A program made the translations under genes and the position numbers. From Spongilla lacustris (Eukaryota; Porifera; Demospongiae; Spongillida; Spongillidae), in assembly GCA_949361645.1 (NCBI GenBank), contig OX442415.1, forward strand, positions 9,083,254 through 9,147,253: DNA of 64,000 nt, read 5' to 3'. Below the pieces are notes generated by a model that was not told the origin of the DNA, did no database searches, and saw only the letters and a list, made by a program, of their open reading frames with translations. Shown here in pieces: positions 34,795-47,200 of the stretch; the first letter of the stretch is position 1, and every line of letters begins with the position of its first letter.

Positions 34795-36319
34795 ATGGCA
34801 GATGAACCTGATTCAAAGAGGCAGAAGCTAAACGATCACGTGGACGACCAGCTGTCCGCATTGCGCACGGACCAGGCCACGGATGTAGTAACGACGGGAC
34901 TGAGTCACCATTGCTGCATATGTTGTCTTGTCTCTTGCCATTGGGGTACACGTGTGGTCATGTGTGTGTGTGCAATGCTGTGCACAGTACAGATGGATGT
35001 GGTATCATTTGCATAATTGGGCCCATTCCCAGGTACTCAGACTTCCAGGTCCACGAGCGCAGGCCTGATGGGAATGTGACCAAGCTGACCAGCTGCTCTG
35101 TGCCTTCTGAACTATTGGTGGTAAGGAGGGGGGAGGAGGGGGACAGGTGTGAATGAGATTTAAGATGTGCCTAGTTCACAGGACAAAGCGGCCATTGCCT
35201 TGGAGACAGTGTTTTCAGCTGAGGAGGTGGAGAAGCTTCAGCTGTTGGTGGACTCTGAAGACAATGGTGCCACAGTAGAGATGGAGGTACAAGGGTTAAT
35301 AACATTGCCCTCCTCTTCCCATGTCTACTTCAACCATGCATGCTTATCTTACCTCTCATATTGTTCCCTGTAGTACCCATTTCCTCTGCCCTCTACACCT
35401 TCATTATCTGTGTCCTCCTTTCCCTTCTTTCCTCATCTCTCTCCCTCCTCTCACTTATCTCTTCCTCTCCCTCCTCTCCTCCCCTCCTCCCCTCCCCTCC
35501 CCCTCCCCTCCCCTCTCCCCTCAGGCTGGTGAGGACAAGGACCACAGGACCAAGATGCACCTAGCCATATGCCAGCACTTCCCTTCCCTCGACAGCAGGA
35601 CCTTTGGGGAGACTGTCGGAGGGGCCAAGAAGACCACCATCAGGGTCACCAGGGGAGCAAGAGGGATGGGTCAGTGAGGTAGGGGGTGGAGCATGGGAGG
35701 GGTCAATGAGGTAGGGGGTGTGGCATGGCAGGGGTCAGTGAGGTAGGGGTGGGGCATGGGAGGGGTCAATAGCATAAATACATGTAGGCCTCTCCCTCTC
35801 ATCCCATCTGTGTGCTCAGCAGAGGACCATTTCAGGCTTCCCTTTAACCCCCTGCAGGCCCCCAGCACCCCCAGTGGCCCAGGGATAGGCCGGACTACTG
35901 CTGGTTTGTGTTGTACAAAGAGAACAGGGATACCTTGGAGGCCATCAACCTGCTGTCATCTCTGATAAGGTGGGGAGGGGGAGGGGTAGGGTGGGGGTGG
36001 GGGATAAGGAGATGTGAGTGTGTGGTGATGAGGTGATGGTGATATGTGGTCTAGGATAATGAGAGGGTGTGGTGAAGAGGTGTGTGGTGATTAGTGGGAT
36101 GTGGGTGTGTGGTGATGAGGGTGTGGAGTATCATATGAGGTGTCACCTTTCTTCAGGATTAAGTCTTCAATGTTCCAGTATGCTGGTACCAAGGACAAGA
36201 GAGCTATCACCACCCAGGCCATAACGGTGTTCAGGGTGCCTGCTGAGAGGCTGGTGGCTGTGAACAGAGCATCCAAGAGTGTGCAGCTTGGCTGGGAACC
36301 ACTTCACTGTGGTGCTGAG
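34795..36319 (+). pseudogene. PUS7: PUS7 pseudouridine synthase, copy A, truncated
   Basis: TruD-family enzymes convert uridine to pseudouridine in tRNA, snRNA and mRNA. The pieces are: first exon 34795-34900 (MADEPDSKRQKLNDHVDDQL), cut off after TTG where the copy at 63688 continues; 35033-35120 (YSDFQVHERRPDGNVTKL); 35182-35286; 35525-35669; 35858-35969 (WPRDRPDYCWFVLYKEN, as in PUS7); and 36157-36319. The last exon holds FQYAGTKDKRAITTQ, with the catalytic Asp of KDKR. It is then fused out of frame to part of the next exon (AGNHFTV region). The first exon lacks its second half. So copy A is a dead 5' duplicate; the same exons follow again at 36546. Confidence 0.88.
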
Positions 36320-36463
36320 GTGAGGGTGGGGGTGGTGTGTGGGAGTGGTGTGTGGGGGGTGTGGATGGTGTGTGGGTGTGCACTGCTTTACTGTGGTGCT
36401 GAGGTGAGGGTGGGGGTTGGGTGGGGATGGTGTGTGTGGGGTGGGGGTGGGGATGGTGTGTGT
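36308..36463. repeat. Tandem duplication of about 78 bases
   Basis: CACTGTGGTGCTGAGGTGAG at 36306 recurs as TACTGTGGTGCTGAGGTGAG at about 36384. GTGTGG-rich sequence follows each. It sits at the damaged 3' end of PUS7 copy A. Confidence 0.6.
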
Positions 36464-36954
36464 GGGTGTGCACTGTCTTTACTGTATGCAGGAAGGTGCA
36501 GTGTGGTGGTGATGATGTCATTTGCATAATCGGGCCCATTCCCAGGTACTCAGACTTCCAGGTCCACGAGCGCAGGCCTGATGGGAATGTGACCAAGCTG
36601 ACCAGCTGCTCTGTGCCTTCTGAACTATTGGTGGTAAGGAGGGGGGAGGAGGGGGATCTGGTGTGAATGAGATTTAAGATGTGCCTAGTTCACAGGACAA
36701 AGCGGCCATTGCCATGGAGACAGTGTTTTCAGCTGAGGAGGTGGAGAAGCTTCAGCTGTTGGTGGACTCTGAAGACAATGGTGCCACAGTAGAGATGGAG
36801 GTACAAGGGTTAATAACATTGCCCTCCTCTTCCCATGTCTACTTCAACCATGCATGCTTATCTTACCTCTCATATTGTTCCCTGTAGTACCCATTTCCTC
36901 TGCCCTCTACACCTTCATTATCTGTGTACTTTCCCTTCTATCATCATATCTCTC

Positions 36955-37257
36955 CCTCCTAACCCCTCTCTCTCTCCTTGTCCCTCATCCTCCTCCCCTG
37001 TCCCTCCTCCCCTCTCCCCCTCCCCTCTCCCCTCTCCCTCCTCCCCCCTCCCTCCTTCCCTATCCCTCCTCCCCTCTCTCTCCTCCCCTCTCCCTCCTCC
37101 CCTCCCCTCTTCCCCCTCCCCTCTCCCCTATCTCTCCCTCTCCTTCCTCCCCTCCCCCTCTTCTCCCCTCCTCCCCTCTCCCCCTCCCCTCCCCCTCCTC
37201 TCCTCTCCCCTCTTCTCTCCCTCCTCCCCCCTCCTCCCACCTCCCCTCTCCCCACAG
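36955..37257. repeat. Polypyrimidine low-complexity intron tract
   Basis: About 300 bases of CCTCTCC/CCTCCCC. The matching intron of copy A has only about 85 bases of it (35440-35524), so the tract has expanded since the duplication. The Pro/Leu/Ser and Gly/Arg/Glu frames across it are artefacts. Confidence 0.95.
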
Positions 37258-39532
37258 GCTGGTGAGGACAAGGACCACAGGACCAAGATGCACCTAGCCA
37301 TACGCCAGCACTTCCCTTCCCTCGACAGCAGGACCTTTGGGGAGACTGTGGGAGGGGCCAAGAAGACCACCATCAGGGTCACCAGGGGAGCAAGAGGGAT
37401 GGGTCAGTGAGGTAGGGGTGGGGCATGGGAGGGGTCAGTGAGGTAGGGAAGGGGTCAGTGATGTAGGGGGTGGAGCATGGGAGGGGTCAGTGGCATATAT
37501 AATGGTTCAATAGGCCCCTCCCCCTCATTCCATCTGTACTTAGCAGAGGACCATTTCAGGCTCCCCTTTAACCCCCTGCAGGCTCGCAGCGCCCCCAGTG
37601 GCCCAGGGATAGGCCGGACTACTGCTGGTTTGTGCTGTACAAAGAGAACAGGGACACCTTGGAGGCCATCAACCTGCTGTCATCTCTGATAAGGTGGGGA
37701 TGGGGAGTGGTAGGGTGGGGGTGGGGGATAAGGAGATGTGGAGGTGTGGTGATGAGGTGATAGTAATAAATGGTCTAGGATAATGAGAGGGTGTGGTGAA
37801 GAGGTGTGTGGTGATTAGTGGAATGTGGGTGTGGTGATGAGGGTGTGGAGTATCATATGAGGTGTCACCTTTCTTCAGGATTAAGTCTTCAATGTTCCAG
37901 TATGATGGTACCAAGGACAAGAGAGCTGTCACCACCCAGGCCATAACGGTGTTCAGGGTGCCTGCTGAGAGGCTGGTGGCTGTGAACAGAGCATCCAAGA
38001 GTGTGCAGGTTGGAAACTTTGAGTAAGTCTGCAAGTGATTGCAAGCTGAGTAAATGTAGTGATGTCATACTTCATCACATACTGCATATGAGGTAATATA
38101 GATGATCAGAGTGTTAGGAATGCTGGTGGTGGTGGTGTGTGTGTGGAGGGAGTGCTGGTGTGTAGGTAGGTAATCATTAACACAGCGTTTTGTGGTGGTG
38201 TCAAATTATGCATTATAATCTAAACACAGCGTTTTGTCTAATCAACAGTACATACAGCTAGGTCATGCATCCTTCATTACATGGTGCATATATGAGCTCA
38301 TTAGTGATGTATTACATCATAGTGACCTCATAACAGCCTTCACTGCTGTGGTACATATATCAGTGTGCTGTGTTCCCTTATAAGGTATGTGAAGGAACCT
38401 CTGAGACTGGGCGGCTTGGCTGGGAACCACTTCACTGTGGGGCTGAGGTGAGTGTGGGGGTGGGGGTGGGGATGGTGTGTGTGGGGGTGGGGTAGTGTAT
38501 GAGAGTGTGGGTATTCACTGTCTTTACTGTATGCAGGAAGGTGCAGTGTGGTGATGATGATGTCATCAACACTGCCATGGCTTCACTCCAGGACCTGGGG
38601 TTCATAAACTATTACGGCATGCAGAGATTTGGCACATCCACCATCCCCACACACCATGTGGCCTGGGCCGGTAGGTTATGTGGGAGGGGCTACATGACCA
38701 CACCCACCAAACATCGCTTTATCCACGCTGTCTTCTAATCTTTCCTAATTAATGCCCACCTTGCCGTTGCCATGGTCCTGTTGATCAGCTGCCTTCTCCA
38801 TGGTGACTGGCAGGGAGCAGTGGACCTTGTTCTGAAACCAAGACCAGGAGGTAAGGCTGGGGAAGAGGCCAGGGGATAAGAAGGGATATGTAAAGTGTGT
38901 ATGACATAATTGTGCCCCCAGAGCCTGAACCTCTGGACAGGGCGAGGAGACACTACATGGAGAACAAGGACCCAGGTGGGGTGCTGGCCTTGATGCCCAG
39001 GAGGAGGTGTGTGGAGAGCAAGCAAGCTGTTGTGGGGGCTGAAGGAGAGGAGGGGCCCCAACGACATCCAGGGGGCCTTCAACTTTGTAAGGAGGGGGGG
39101 GGGGGGGTCTGGAGAATGTAATTTCATAAGCTTCATGCAGGTGGGAATTGAAACGATTCAGTTACATGTACATAATTGACCAATCAGATTGCACGAATCA
39201 CTTCCACTATTGTCTAAGTACTGGTAGAGTACAATATTTTAACATATAACAAATCAATGACGCCTTGGTCATACCCACATACTACACAAAGGTGTACTGG
39301 ATTGACGAGGGTTGTGGGTTAGGTACATTAGTGATGGTGTTTGCCTGTGGTGCATTAAGAGGTCTCACTTGTACACGCCCACCACCTCCTCCCCAGATCC
39401 CTCGTAACACCAGGCTGCACAGCTATCAGAGCTATGTGTGGAACAAGATGGCCTCGTGGAGAGTGTGTTAACTTGGACTGTCCCCTGTGCCTGAGGACCT
39501 GGTGTGGAGGGGAGGAGATAGCAAACATGTGA

Positions 39533-39712
39533 GGCCCCTCCCATGTTTCCCTCATCCCTCCCATGTTCCCCTCACCCCTCCTGTGTTCCTCTCACCCCTT
39601 CCATGTTCCCCTCACCCCTCCCATGTTCCTCTCACTCCTCCCATGTTCCCCTCACCCCTCCCATGTTCCCCTCACCCCTCCCATGTTCCCCTCACCCCTC
39701 CCATGTTCCCTT
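39533..39712. repeat. Minisatellite, about 20-base unit, nine copies
   Basis: Unit CCCATGTTCCCCTCACCCCT with few changes, filling a PUS7 copy B intron. Confidence 0.93.
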
Positions 39713-40080
39713 CACTACAGAAAGTGGTGAAATATGTCTCTGAAGAAAACAAAGGAGAGTTTGGACTGCATGATGTGGTGCTGCCGTTGCCTGGCTACGA
39801 TATTATGTTGCCTAGGAACCAAGGTGTGAGAGGGGGCCAGTACATATGGGATGGTTATTAACAGTTATTAATTCCTCCTACACTGCCACACCTCCAGTTG
39901 GTGAGGAGTACCACAAGCTGCTAGCACAGGACGGCCTTACCTTAGAGATGATGAGGCACAAGGTGAAGTGAGTCACCATGCTCTGTTGGGGCACACATCA
40001 CCCCCACCTCCACCACCCAGAGACTATGCTCTCCCAGGAGACTAGCGCCCCCTCATCATTAAGCCTGAAAATGTGCAATG

Positions 40081-40553
40081 GTATGCCCCTCCCACTCCTC
40101 ATCCCCAGACCATACATCCCCCTCCATAGATTTCTTATACGTGTAGGAATAGTTCCAGTTACGATGATGTCATAGCAAACACGTCAATCCCATGGCAAGT
40201 ACGTGCAAGCATGCATTGTGAAGACAGTACCCTGCTCTGGTGCATGGGTGATATTTTATACTATTAAGTACATCACACACATACATGGTCCTTTGTTAGA
40301 TAACTCGAATACCTTGCAATGATACAGCATGAAGCAAGTCTACACTTGAGTTGCACATATCACATTCATTTGCAGAGCACTTAATAGCAATGGAGGAGGT
40401 ACACCTGTTGCTGTCATATCAAGAAATTCATCTTATCTAAAGGAAATCAGACTTCATGTTTGATGGCATATCACTACTTTTGTATAGTAACGATTTGTTT
40501 ACATGTATGGACTACAGTATTTATCATCCATGTCTGGTGTTCCTCTAACCCCC

Positions 40554-40584
<31 letters not shown>

Positions 40585-40976
40585 AAAACTGTCTCTTAAA
40601 ATTCAATTGCCTTTTTTGTTAATAAAAGGCTAGCTTGGGGAATGTAATTAGAGGTAAGTATGAATGTCATTAATGGTTTAGACAGCTTATGGCTAAGTAC
40701 ACCGACAGTTTTCCTAACACCCAATGAATGTGCCTTATTTTCCGTATAATCGAGGTGATACTTTTCCGTATAATCGAGGGAGCACTGTATAGCGTAACTT
40801 TCCCACCGTATCAAGCTGCCTAAACGAATCCGACAGTTCAACCATATTCGTGTACTCATGCAAGTTATACGGCGACGCCCTTTCAATGAATATGTCACAT
40901 GCATGTCACATAATAATATATTCATATTTACGGTCGAATAAGGTCTATTCAATTGGCCTATATCAGGCTATATGAC
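40081..40976. other. Flank between PUS7 copy B and the NLR gene
   Basis: No exon recognised. A C run (about 40550-40582) lies in it. The 200 bases before 40977 should hold the NLR promoter, but no element can be named. Confidence 0.45.
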
Positions 40977-41250
40977 ATGTCGAAAGTCGAATTGGAAGTG
41001 TTCGATAAGCAATACGATCGTTTGGAAAGTTGCATAACATCAGCAGATATAACAGGCGCGTGTTTTGCAAGTGGTATCATCTCAAGCAGAGAGCGCGATA
41101 TCGTTCAAGACACCGTCGTGTCCTTCGAAAAGAACGCAGCACTGTTGGGTGCCATCAGGAGATCCATGGTGATTAACCCAGACACGTTCTATACACTTCT
41201 TGACATACTTAACAAAGAGCCCAAATACAACTCTTTAGTGGAAGAACTAC
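40977..41250 (+). CDS. Death-fold (CARD/DED-like) first exon of the NLR gene
   Basis: ATG at 40977 begins MSKVELEVFDKQYDRLESCI. The 91-residue exon ends EPKYNSLVEEL before gtaagt (41251). It has a helical pattern with ITSADITGACFASGIISSRE, then VINPDTFYTLLDILNKEPKY. The ending FYTLLDILNKEP..LVEEL resembles the last helices of CARD-like domains in sponge and cnidarian NLRs (FL.VL..EP.Y..LV..L). Which death-fold subfamily it is cannot be decided by eye. An in-frame TTG upstream is not a likely start. Confidence 0.6.
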
Positions 41251-44200
41251 GTAAGTTATGCTTCTATAAGAGTTAATCAGTGATGCAGAGCCACGTCCCT
41301 ACATGTAGGTGGCCAAGTTGAGGAGTTGAGAACTGAAGCGCGCGATTCTGTATCGCATGCACCTGGTGAATCGCAAGGTATCCAGCTAATGTCGATTTAC
41401 TGAGTACGCGGGGGTATATATAAGGCCATGCAAAATTGATAATTAGTTTCTCGTCCGCCTATTGTCAAAAAAGGACGCGGGCGGGCGGTAATTATTCATT
41501 ATTCATTATTGTTTGAGCTGAGGCTGATTGAGCGTCTTCCCAAGGTCTGTGACACAATGAACTTAACATGCTGACCAAATATTGCACAATCATCGTCGAC
41601 ATTGCATGAGCTGCTCATCCACAATGCAAAACGAATCCTTCGCAAGGCTAATATAAACCTTTATCTAGGAATGATTGCATGACAATGCATGTGACAGTTC
41701 TTCATCGAAAATAGCAGACCTGCCAAATTTGCTTTGAAAGCTTGCTTGAGCTTGGGCATGACTTTGCGGGAGAGTGGGCAATTTTATAGGGTTGTCATGC
41801 GTGATCATCAAATGCAAATATGATAAACTTTCCGCTTTGGAATTAACCCTAGCTTGAAGTGAGGAAGGCCATTTTATGTGCCCATGCAACAACTACGATA
41901 GTCTACAGTTGCGAGGCTACCGCCTGGTTTCATCGTTTGCAGCAGCCACTCAGAGCTGAGCATTTAATACGTTGGAATGATTACTGAACATGCATGGCCT
42001 ACCAGCTGGCGAGCTATAGATAAATTAGTATACACATCCGCCTGTGGTTTTTCTTTGGAACTGTGTGCAGTGTACCGCTTGCATGCAGGGGTCTTCAATG
42101 GATCGTGCATGGAAGCTATACGAAACGTCAAAGTTATTTCTCTATTCTCAGTACATGTACTCATATTGCTTCCATTGAAGCCCTGCATGCGGTACACCGC
42201 ACACAGTTCCATGGAAAGAAAAACCACAAACGCGGATGTGTACTTATTTATCTCATGTGTCTGTGATCTTTACCAACGCATTATACGCATATGTTCTGCT
42301 CTGAGTGGCTACTGCATATTATGAAACCAGGTGGTAGCCTCGCAACTATATAGTACTGTGCATGGGAGACTATGTAACATCAAAGTTGTTGCATGGGCAC
42401 AAAAAGGGCCTTCCGCACTTCAAGGGTTAACAGCCGCGCGCTATAGAGTGGAACCACGTATAAATGACCCAGTAATGGCACCGTGTTTCTATGCAACCTA
42501 TGCTTTTTATATATTATTGTTTACATGCATAGCTTTGTAGTGACATAAAGAAGATAATAAGAGACTTTATTTGAAAAAAAAATTATTCGATTTTTTATTT
42601 TGCATTTTTTCAAGTTTATAATTGAAATTACAACACAACATTATATCAGAGGCTCGGTAGGTGAGTTTTACTTTTACAGCCCGGCATAGTATTGATATGT
42701 CACTGATGTTGTTGGAGTATGATCTGGTTGTATAGTTGGGGGTGGGGGGGGGGGGGGGTGGGAGGGGCTGCTGATGGTAGATCTTGTGCAGATCCCTGTT
42801 GTTTGAACAATGGGCTTGCCAATAACCTTTACCTAGTACCTAGAACGTAGCTCTCACCCGGGTCCTCTACTGTCACTCTTTTGCTTTTCGAATGTCCTAC
42901 TGGCCATGGGTTGTAGGTCAGATGGAAGTACCACTTTCCCCTGTCACTACGGAAACGGATCGTCTCATCCCCACTTTTAATGGATGTGCAAGGAATATGT
43001 CCTGATAAGTATTTTTCCCACTCTCTCTCGTGCACTGGTTTAGGTTTCTTTCCACCAAGGCTTGCCATAGAGTAGGGTTGAGCCAAAACGCAGCGCGCGC
43101 ACGACTGGAATGTATATTTAACGCCCGTTAACAATGGAGTTAATTTTTAATAACTGTACAATAAACCCAATTTGTGTGAAAAAGATGGCAGCTCTCTAGG
43201 CTATTGTCGTTTTTGAATTATTTTGAACAAACGGTAAGTGGTGCATTGCTATTTAAAGTATGTATAGGTATAGGAATCACTGAAGTTTGATCGAACCACA
43301 CAGCGAGACCCATTACTGTATCCTAGAAAGTGCAGTGAACGCGTGAGCGTGGTCGGGTAAAGTTGGGTCACGTCGAATTAAAACAACTGAAGGTTTATAC
43401 GGACCAAAAACACCCTAGTGATTTAGTTTGGGTCTCCCGCTACTTAAAAATGTGTTTGTCATCATTGCACCACTTAAAATGGCCGAGATATTTTTCAAAC
43501 CACACCAGAATTCCTTATACGAAGTTCCACTCTACTCTATCACAGGTGATGATAAAAAGGCCTCTTACTTTCAAAAATACAGTAGACGTCCAACAACAAC
43601 GGTTAGTTCACACACAATGATCACCGGAGTCGTCGCGCTAGTCTGTGGATCACGTATTATTTTTATGCCAAGACGGATATATGCGCGAGAATGGATATGG
43701 CTAGCGGGAGTGCGTGAGAGTGGCTGTAAATGCGTGAGTCTCCCGCGAAATGCGCGAGAGTTGGCAGGTCTGCAATAGTCTCGCACTTTGTTGTTGACGA
43801 TCGATAAACAATGGACTGGGGACCAGGAGAACTCCTCCATTGTTTATCAATCTTTAATGGCTTGCGAGACTACATCAACAACAAGATCCAGTGACAATTT
43901 TAGAAAACAGTGAAGAAAAGACCCGTCTCCATTTGAATGACTGTCCATGGTATATGGGTCTTGTAAGCCCCCGAAACGGTCCAACGTCCTATATTGTCAC
44001 GTGATGAGTGCATGAATAATAAAATAATGAAGTTTGGTGCGTGGCTCCAAAAAAGGATGCGGGCGGGGACGAGAAACTAATAATCAAGTTTGCTTGGCCT
44101 AATCAGGGCTGGCGGAACTGGTCCGATACTGACTACTGGTGTATTTGGTAGCGCAAAGAAAGAAGAAAGGTTCTTTATGGCAAAGTAGTGTCTTAGATAC

Positions 44201-47200
44201 CCATGGTTGCATTACAACATGGCATTTTGCCAAGTATGTTTGAAAACAAACAAATTAAGAACCTAATAAGAAAGCTTTTAATTAAAAAAAAATTTGTTTG
44301 CACCTGAGTGCGTTTCAGTAACATCAACCAGAGATCATATATAGATCTCTGCATCAACCAAGATATATATTTCATTAAGGCCGAAAATACATGTATGTTG
44401 TGTCATATTTCAGGGCCGTATAGCAACCGCTATGGCCTATATACGGCCTAAGCCGTACAAGTTTTTGGCCAGAGCACAAGTGATTTTTTAACATTTTGAT
44501 AAATTCATCGTGAATGTGACGTGTGTACACCAAATCGTATGAATCCTGTTTAAACCAAGCAGTCTATGCGCCAGTTCGGACGGGAAAACATTTCAACCCT
44601 AAGTGGTTTTCCAACTGGCGCTCATTACGATAGCTCAAAACACCCATTGGGACATGACATGCACTTCAAAGTGCCATATGCACAGCCTGTGGCTTAGAGC
44701 AGCCACTGCAGCAGCACAGTTCAGTGTGGCAAAGAAGAAGGAATATTTCGTGGCAAGAAAGGACTTCTTACAAGACAAACTGAAGCCATGTTCATAAAGA
44801 AGAGCAAATTGCAAAGCTACATGCCCACAAATTGACATAATGTATCGAAACTACTTACATGGTCAGAGATTGGTATAATATTTTAAAGCTGATAACCACA
44901 AATTGGTATAACTTTTCAAAGGTACGGCTACTATTAACACCTACATCCAGAAATGAGCTGTCAAATGTCATGCAGAAGTCGCGGTTTGCGAATCAACAAA
45001 TATTTCCAGATTTTTCTTAGCATTTGTCACGAGGGATTGTTAGTACAGTAATATTGCCATAATTTTTAGTGGGGTCGCTGTATTTTTGGTGGCGCTTCCT
45101 TAGGAGTGTCCTCGACGTATGGGCAGTATGGTTGTATCATACATTGAGGACAATCGTAGGAAAGCGACGTCTTAAATGGGGAAAATACAGCGACCCCAAT
45201 CAAAATCATGGCAAATGTAGTGTACTAACAATCCCTCGTGACAAATGCTGAGGTGCTTGGTACTGAAGTACCCCATACATCTCTATGGGAAGATATATGG
45301 GAGTGATTCGCAAACCGCGAGTTAATTACTTAACGGATATGGTTTTGTCTTGATTTTAGTTAAAGAATGGTTAATGGAATAATTTTTTGAAGTACATATA
45401 TATTAATCAGACCTGCATATAGTACATCAAAGAGTTAAGTAAAATTCAAATTGAATTTAAAAAGCAAGATGACCGCCTATATATATATGGGGGGCCATTT
45501 CTGGATATGGCTTGTTATTACTGATATCAGGGCTGGCAGAAGCCTTTAAGGATTGGATCGGCAAGGGAGTGGAAAATCCCAGCAAGGGGGTATGTGGGAG
45601 TGCATAAAGCTCCCCAATGGGGGGTCTGGGGTGGAACCCCAGCCGCTTTGCAGCTTTCACACTCTTCAAGTCACAAAACAAAGCATAATTGCATAGAAAT
45701 ATGGTAGAAAGTAAATACAGGGCCGTAGGAATGAAAGAAAAAGTAGTCTGGCTAATGCATAAGATGTAATTCATTGCAAAATAGGTTGGTTAAGTCAACC
45801 CAAAATTTGGTATGAGGTGTCTACTACATAGTGTAAACGAAATTTGGTAAAAACAGGTTTCATGGTTTTATATGCTGCACGCTACAATCGTTTAAGGTTA
45901 AGTTTACTGGTTAAGCGGAAAAAATACGACATTATATAGTAGGAGGATTATAGCAACCTTGCTAGAGCATCAACTCAGCCAATGCACCATTTAAATATCT
46001 ATCTAATTGTAAACCCCAAAGGTATGTTGTGTGATGTGCACACAGGCTATTGATTCAGCTCACAGCCAAAGGCTTAAGGATTCAAATTTAAAAACCAACC
46101 TAAAGACATTCAATCTCTATAGATTCGCCTCAAATAGGTGTTTACAGTATGTACTTAATTTGGGACATGACCAAGGTACTTCGTTTGGGACCTACCAATT
46201 TGTGGTTATGTAGCTTTGAAACATTATACCAATCTGTGACTCTGTGCATGTAGCTTTGAAACATTATACAAATCTGTGACTCTGTGCATGTAGCTTTGCA
46301 ATTTGCTCTTCTATGCATTCGGACTCGCCAACCCATCCGGCCAAGAGTAGAGTTGTGTTAATATGGAAAATGTTGTGAATATACTTTTCTACTACACGTA
46401 TGGGAAACATAGTCCATGTACAAATATATTTTGTTTTCTGTAAGGCTCTTTCATTACAAGTACTACCGCTGCATCTCTGACTGACATCTAGCTAAGCACA
46501 ATAATGTATAGTTTATATGTACACTAGCTGCCATGTAAGGCTTGAAACCTGTTAGTTTAGAAAAAAACCGGTTGTAACAGGTTATTAAAAATAACCGGTC
46601 GGTTAAGGTTGTTCACTTTAAAACAACCGGTAATTTCCGGTTTAAAATTAATCATCAATTATTTATGCAATTATTTATTATCGACGGCCAAAAGCTAAAC
46701 TGACAAAAGTACAAGCACTACCTCGGGCCAGGGCCGGTGAGAGGGGGGGGGGGGGGTAAGCGGGGTTACTTACGCCGGGCCCCAAGGTATAATACCCAAG
46801 GTATAGTAGGGGGCCCGGCGAGCCAATCTCAAGGGGACCCCCCCCCCCCACCCCCAGCTCGTATTTTCAGGGCCTATGGGGGCCCTCAAATGATATGTTA
46901 CCCCGGGCCTCACTATGGCTCTCACCGGCCCTGCCTCGGGCTTTGCTACATCGCAAGTAAGATGATATGGTCCACGGCATACTCCAAAGTACGTGTCCCT
47001 GATCTTGCCACGTACGACACGCAGTGCGCGCGGACTCAACCATTACGGTGAATAGAGGAGTTGTTGCTATAAATCCCTATAATAAAGTTGCTATAAATGT
47101 ACCACGTGAGATGGATCACTGCCTTCCGTTGTTCGCTCTCGTCCGCTTACTGAGTATTGTTTTCTCGTGCCCAAGATGTAAGGCGCGCGTAACTCCTCTA

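Larger units (their letters stand above)
36546..40080 (+). pseudogene. PUS7: PUS7 pseudouridine synthase, copy B, disabled
   Basis: Exons with GT..AG borders: 36546-36633, 36696-36800, 37258-37402, 37582-37693, 37879-38022 (FQYDGTKDKRAVTTQ, catalytic Asp kept), 38395-38447 (LAGNHFTVGLR), 38537-38670 (LQDLGFINYYGMQRFGT, a TruD hallmark), about 38800-38851 (WQGAVDLVLKPRPG), 38922-39086, 39397-39528, 39721-39823 (LHDVVLPLPGYD), 39898-39967 and 40021-40080. Lesions: a CAAGCAAG four-base duplication in 38922-39086 shifts VESK-LLWGLKERRGPND out of frame; TAA lies in frame inside 39397-39528 after SWRVC; TAG replaces a Tyr codon in 40021-40080 (LPGD-stop-RPLIIKPENV). The join to the 38800 exon also does not keep frame. 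The last part of the gene after NVQW is missing, as is a first exon. Confidence 0.9.
41424..44099. mobile_element. Harbinger-like TIR element in NLR intron
   Basis: The left end GGCCATGCAAAATTGATAAT is matched, with few changes, by the inverted right end GGCCAAGCAAACTTGATTAT. Both go on to TAGTTTCTCGTCC. TAA flanks both ends (41421-41423 and 44100-44102), the TWA target duplication of PIF/Harbinger elements. No Harbinger nuclease or Myb-like protein is seen, and a piggyBac-like MITE lies inside. Confidence 0.72.

Noticed and set aside
36835..37410. 191-residue Pro/Ser/Leu-rich frame and antisense Gly/Glu/Arg frames
   Set aside because: They cross a polypyrimidine intron tract of a PUS7 pseudogene; only the last part (AGEDKDHRTKMHL...) is exon sequence.
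39533..39712. Regular short repeats considered as a CRISPR array
   Set aside because: The units are contiguous with no spacers, and the DNA is animal; it is a minisatellite.
41717..43775. CAGACCTGCCAA at 41717 and TTGGCAGGTCTG at 43764 as ends of one element
   Set aside because: The termini match, but the flanks (GAAAATAG and CAATAGTC) do not form a target duplication, so pairing is unproven; both lie inside the better-supported Harbinger-like element.
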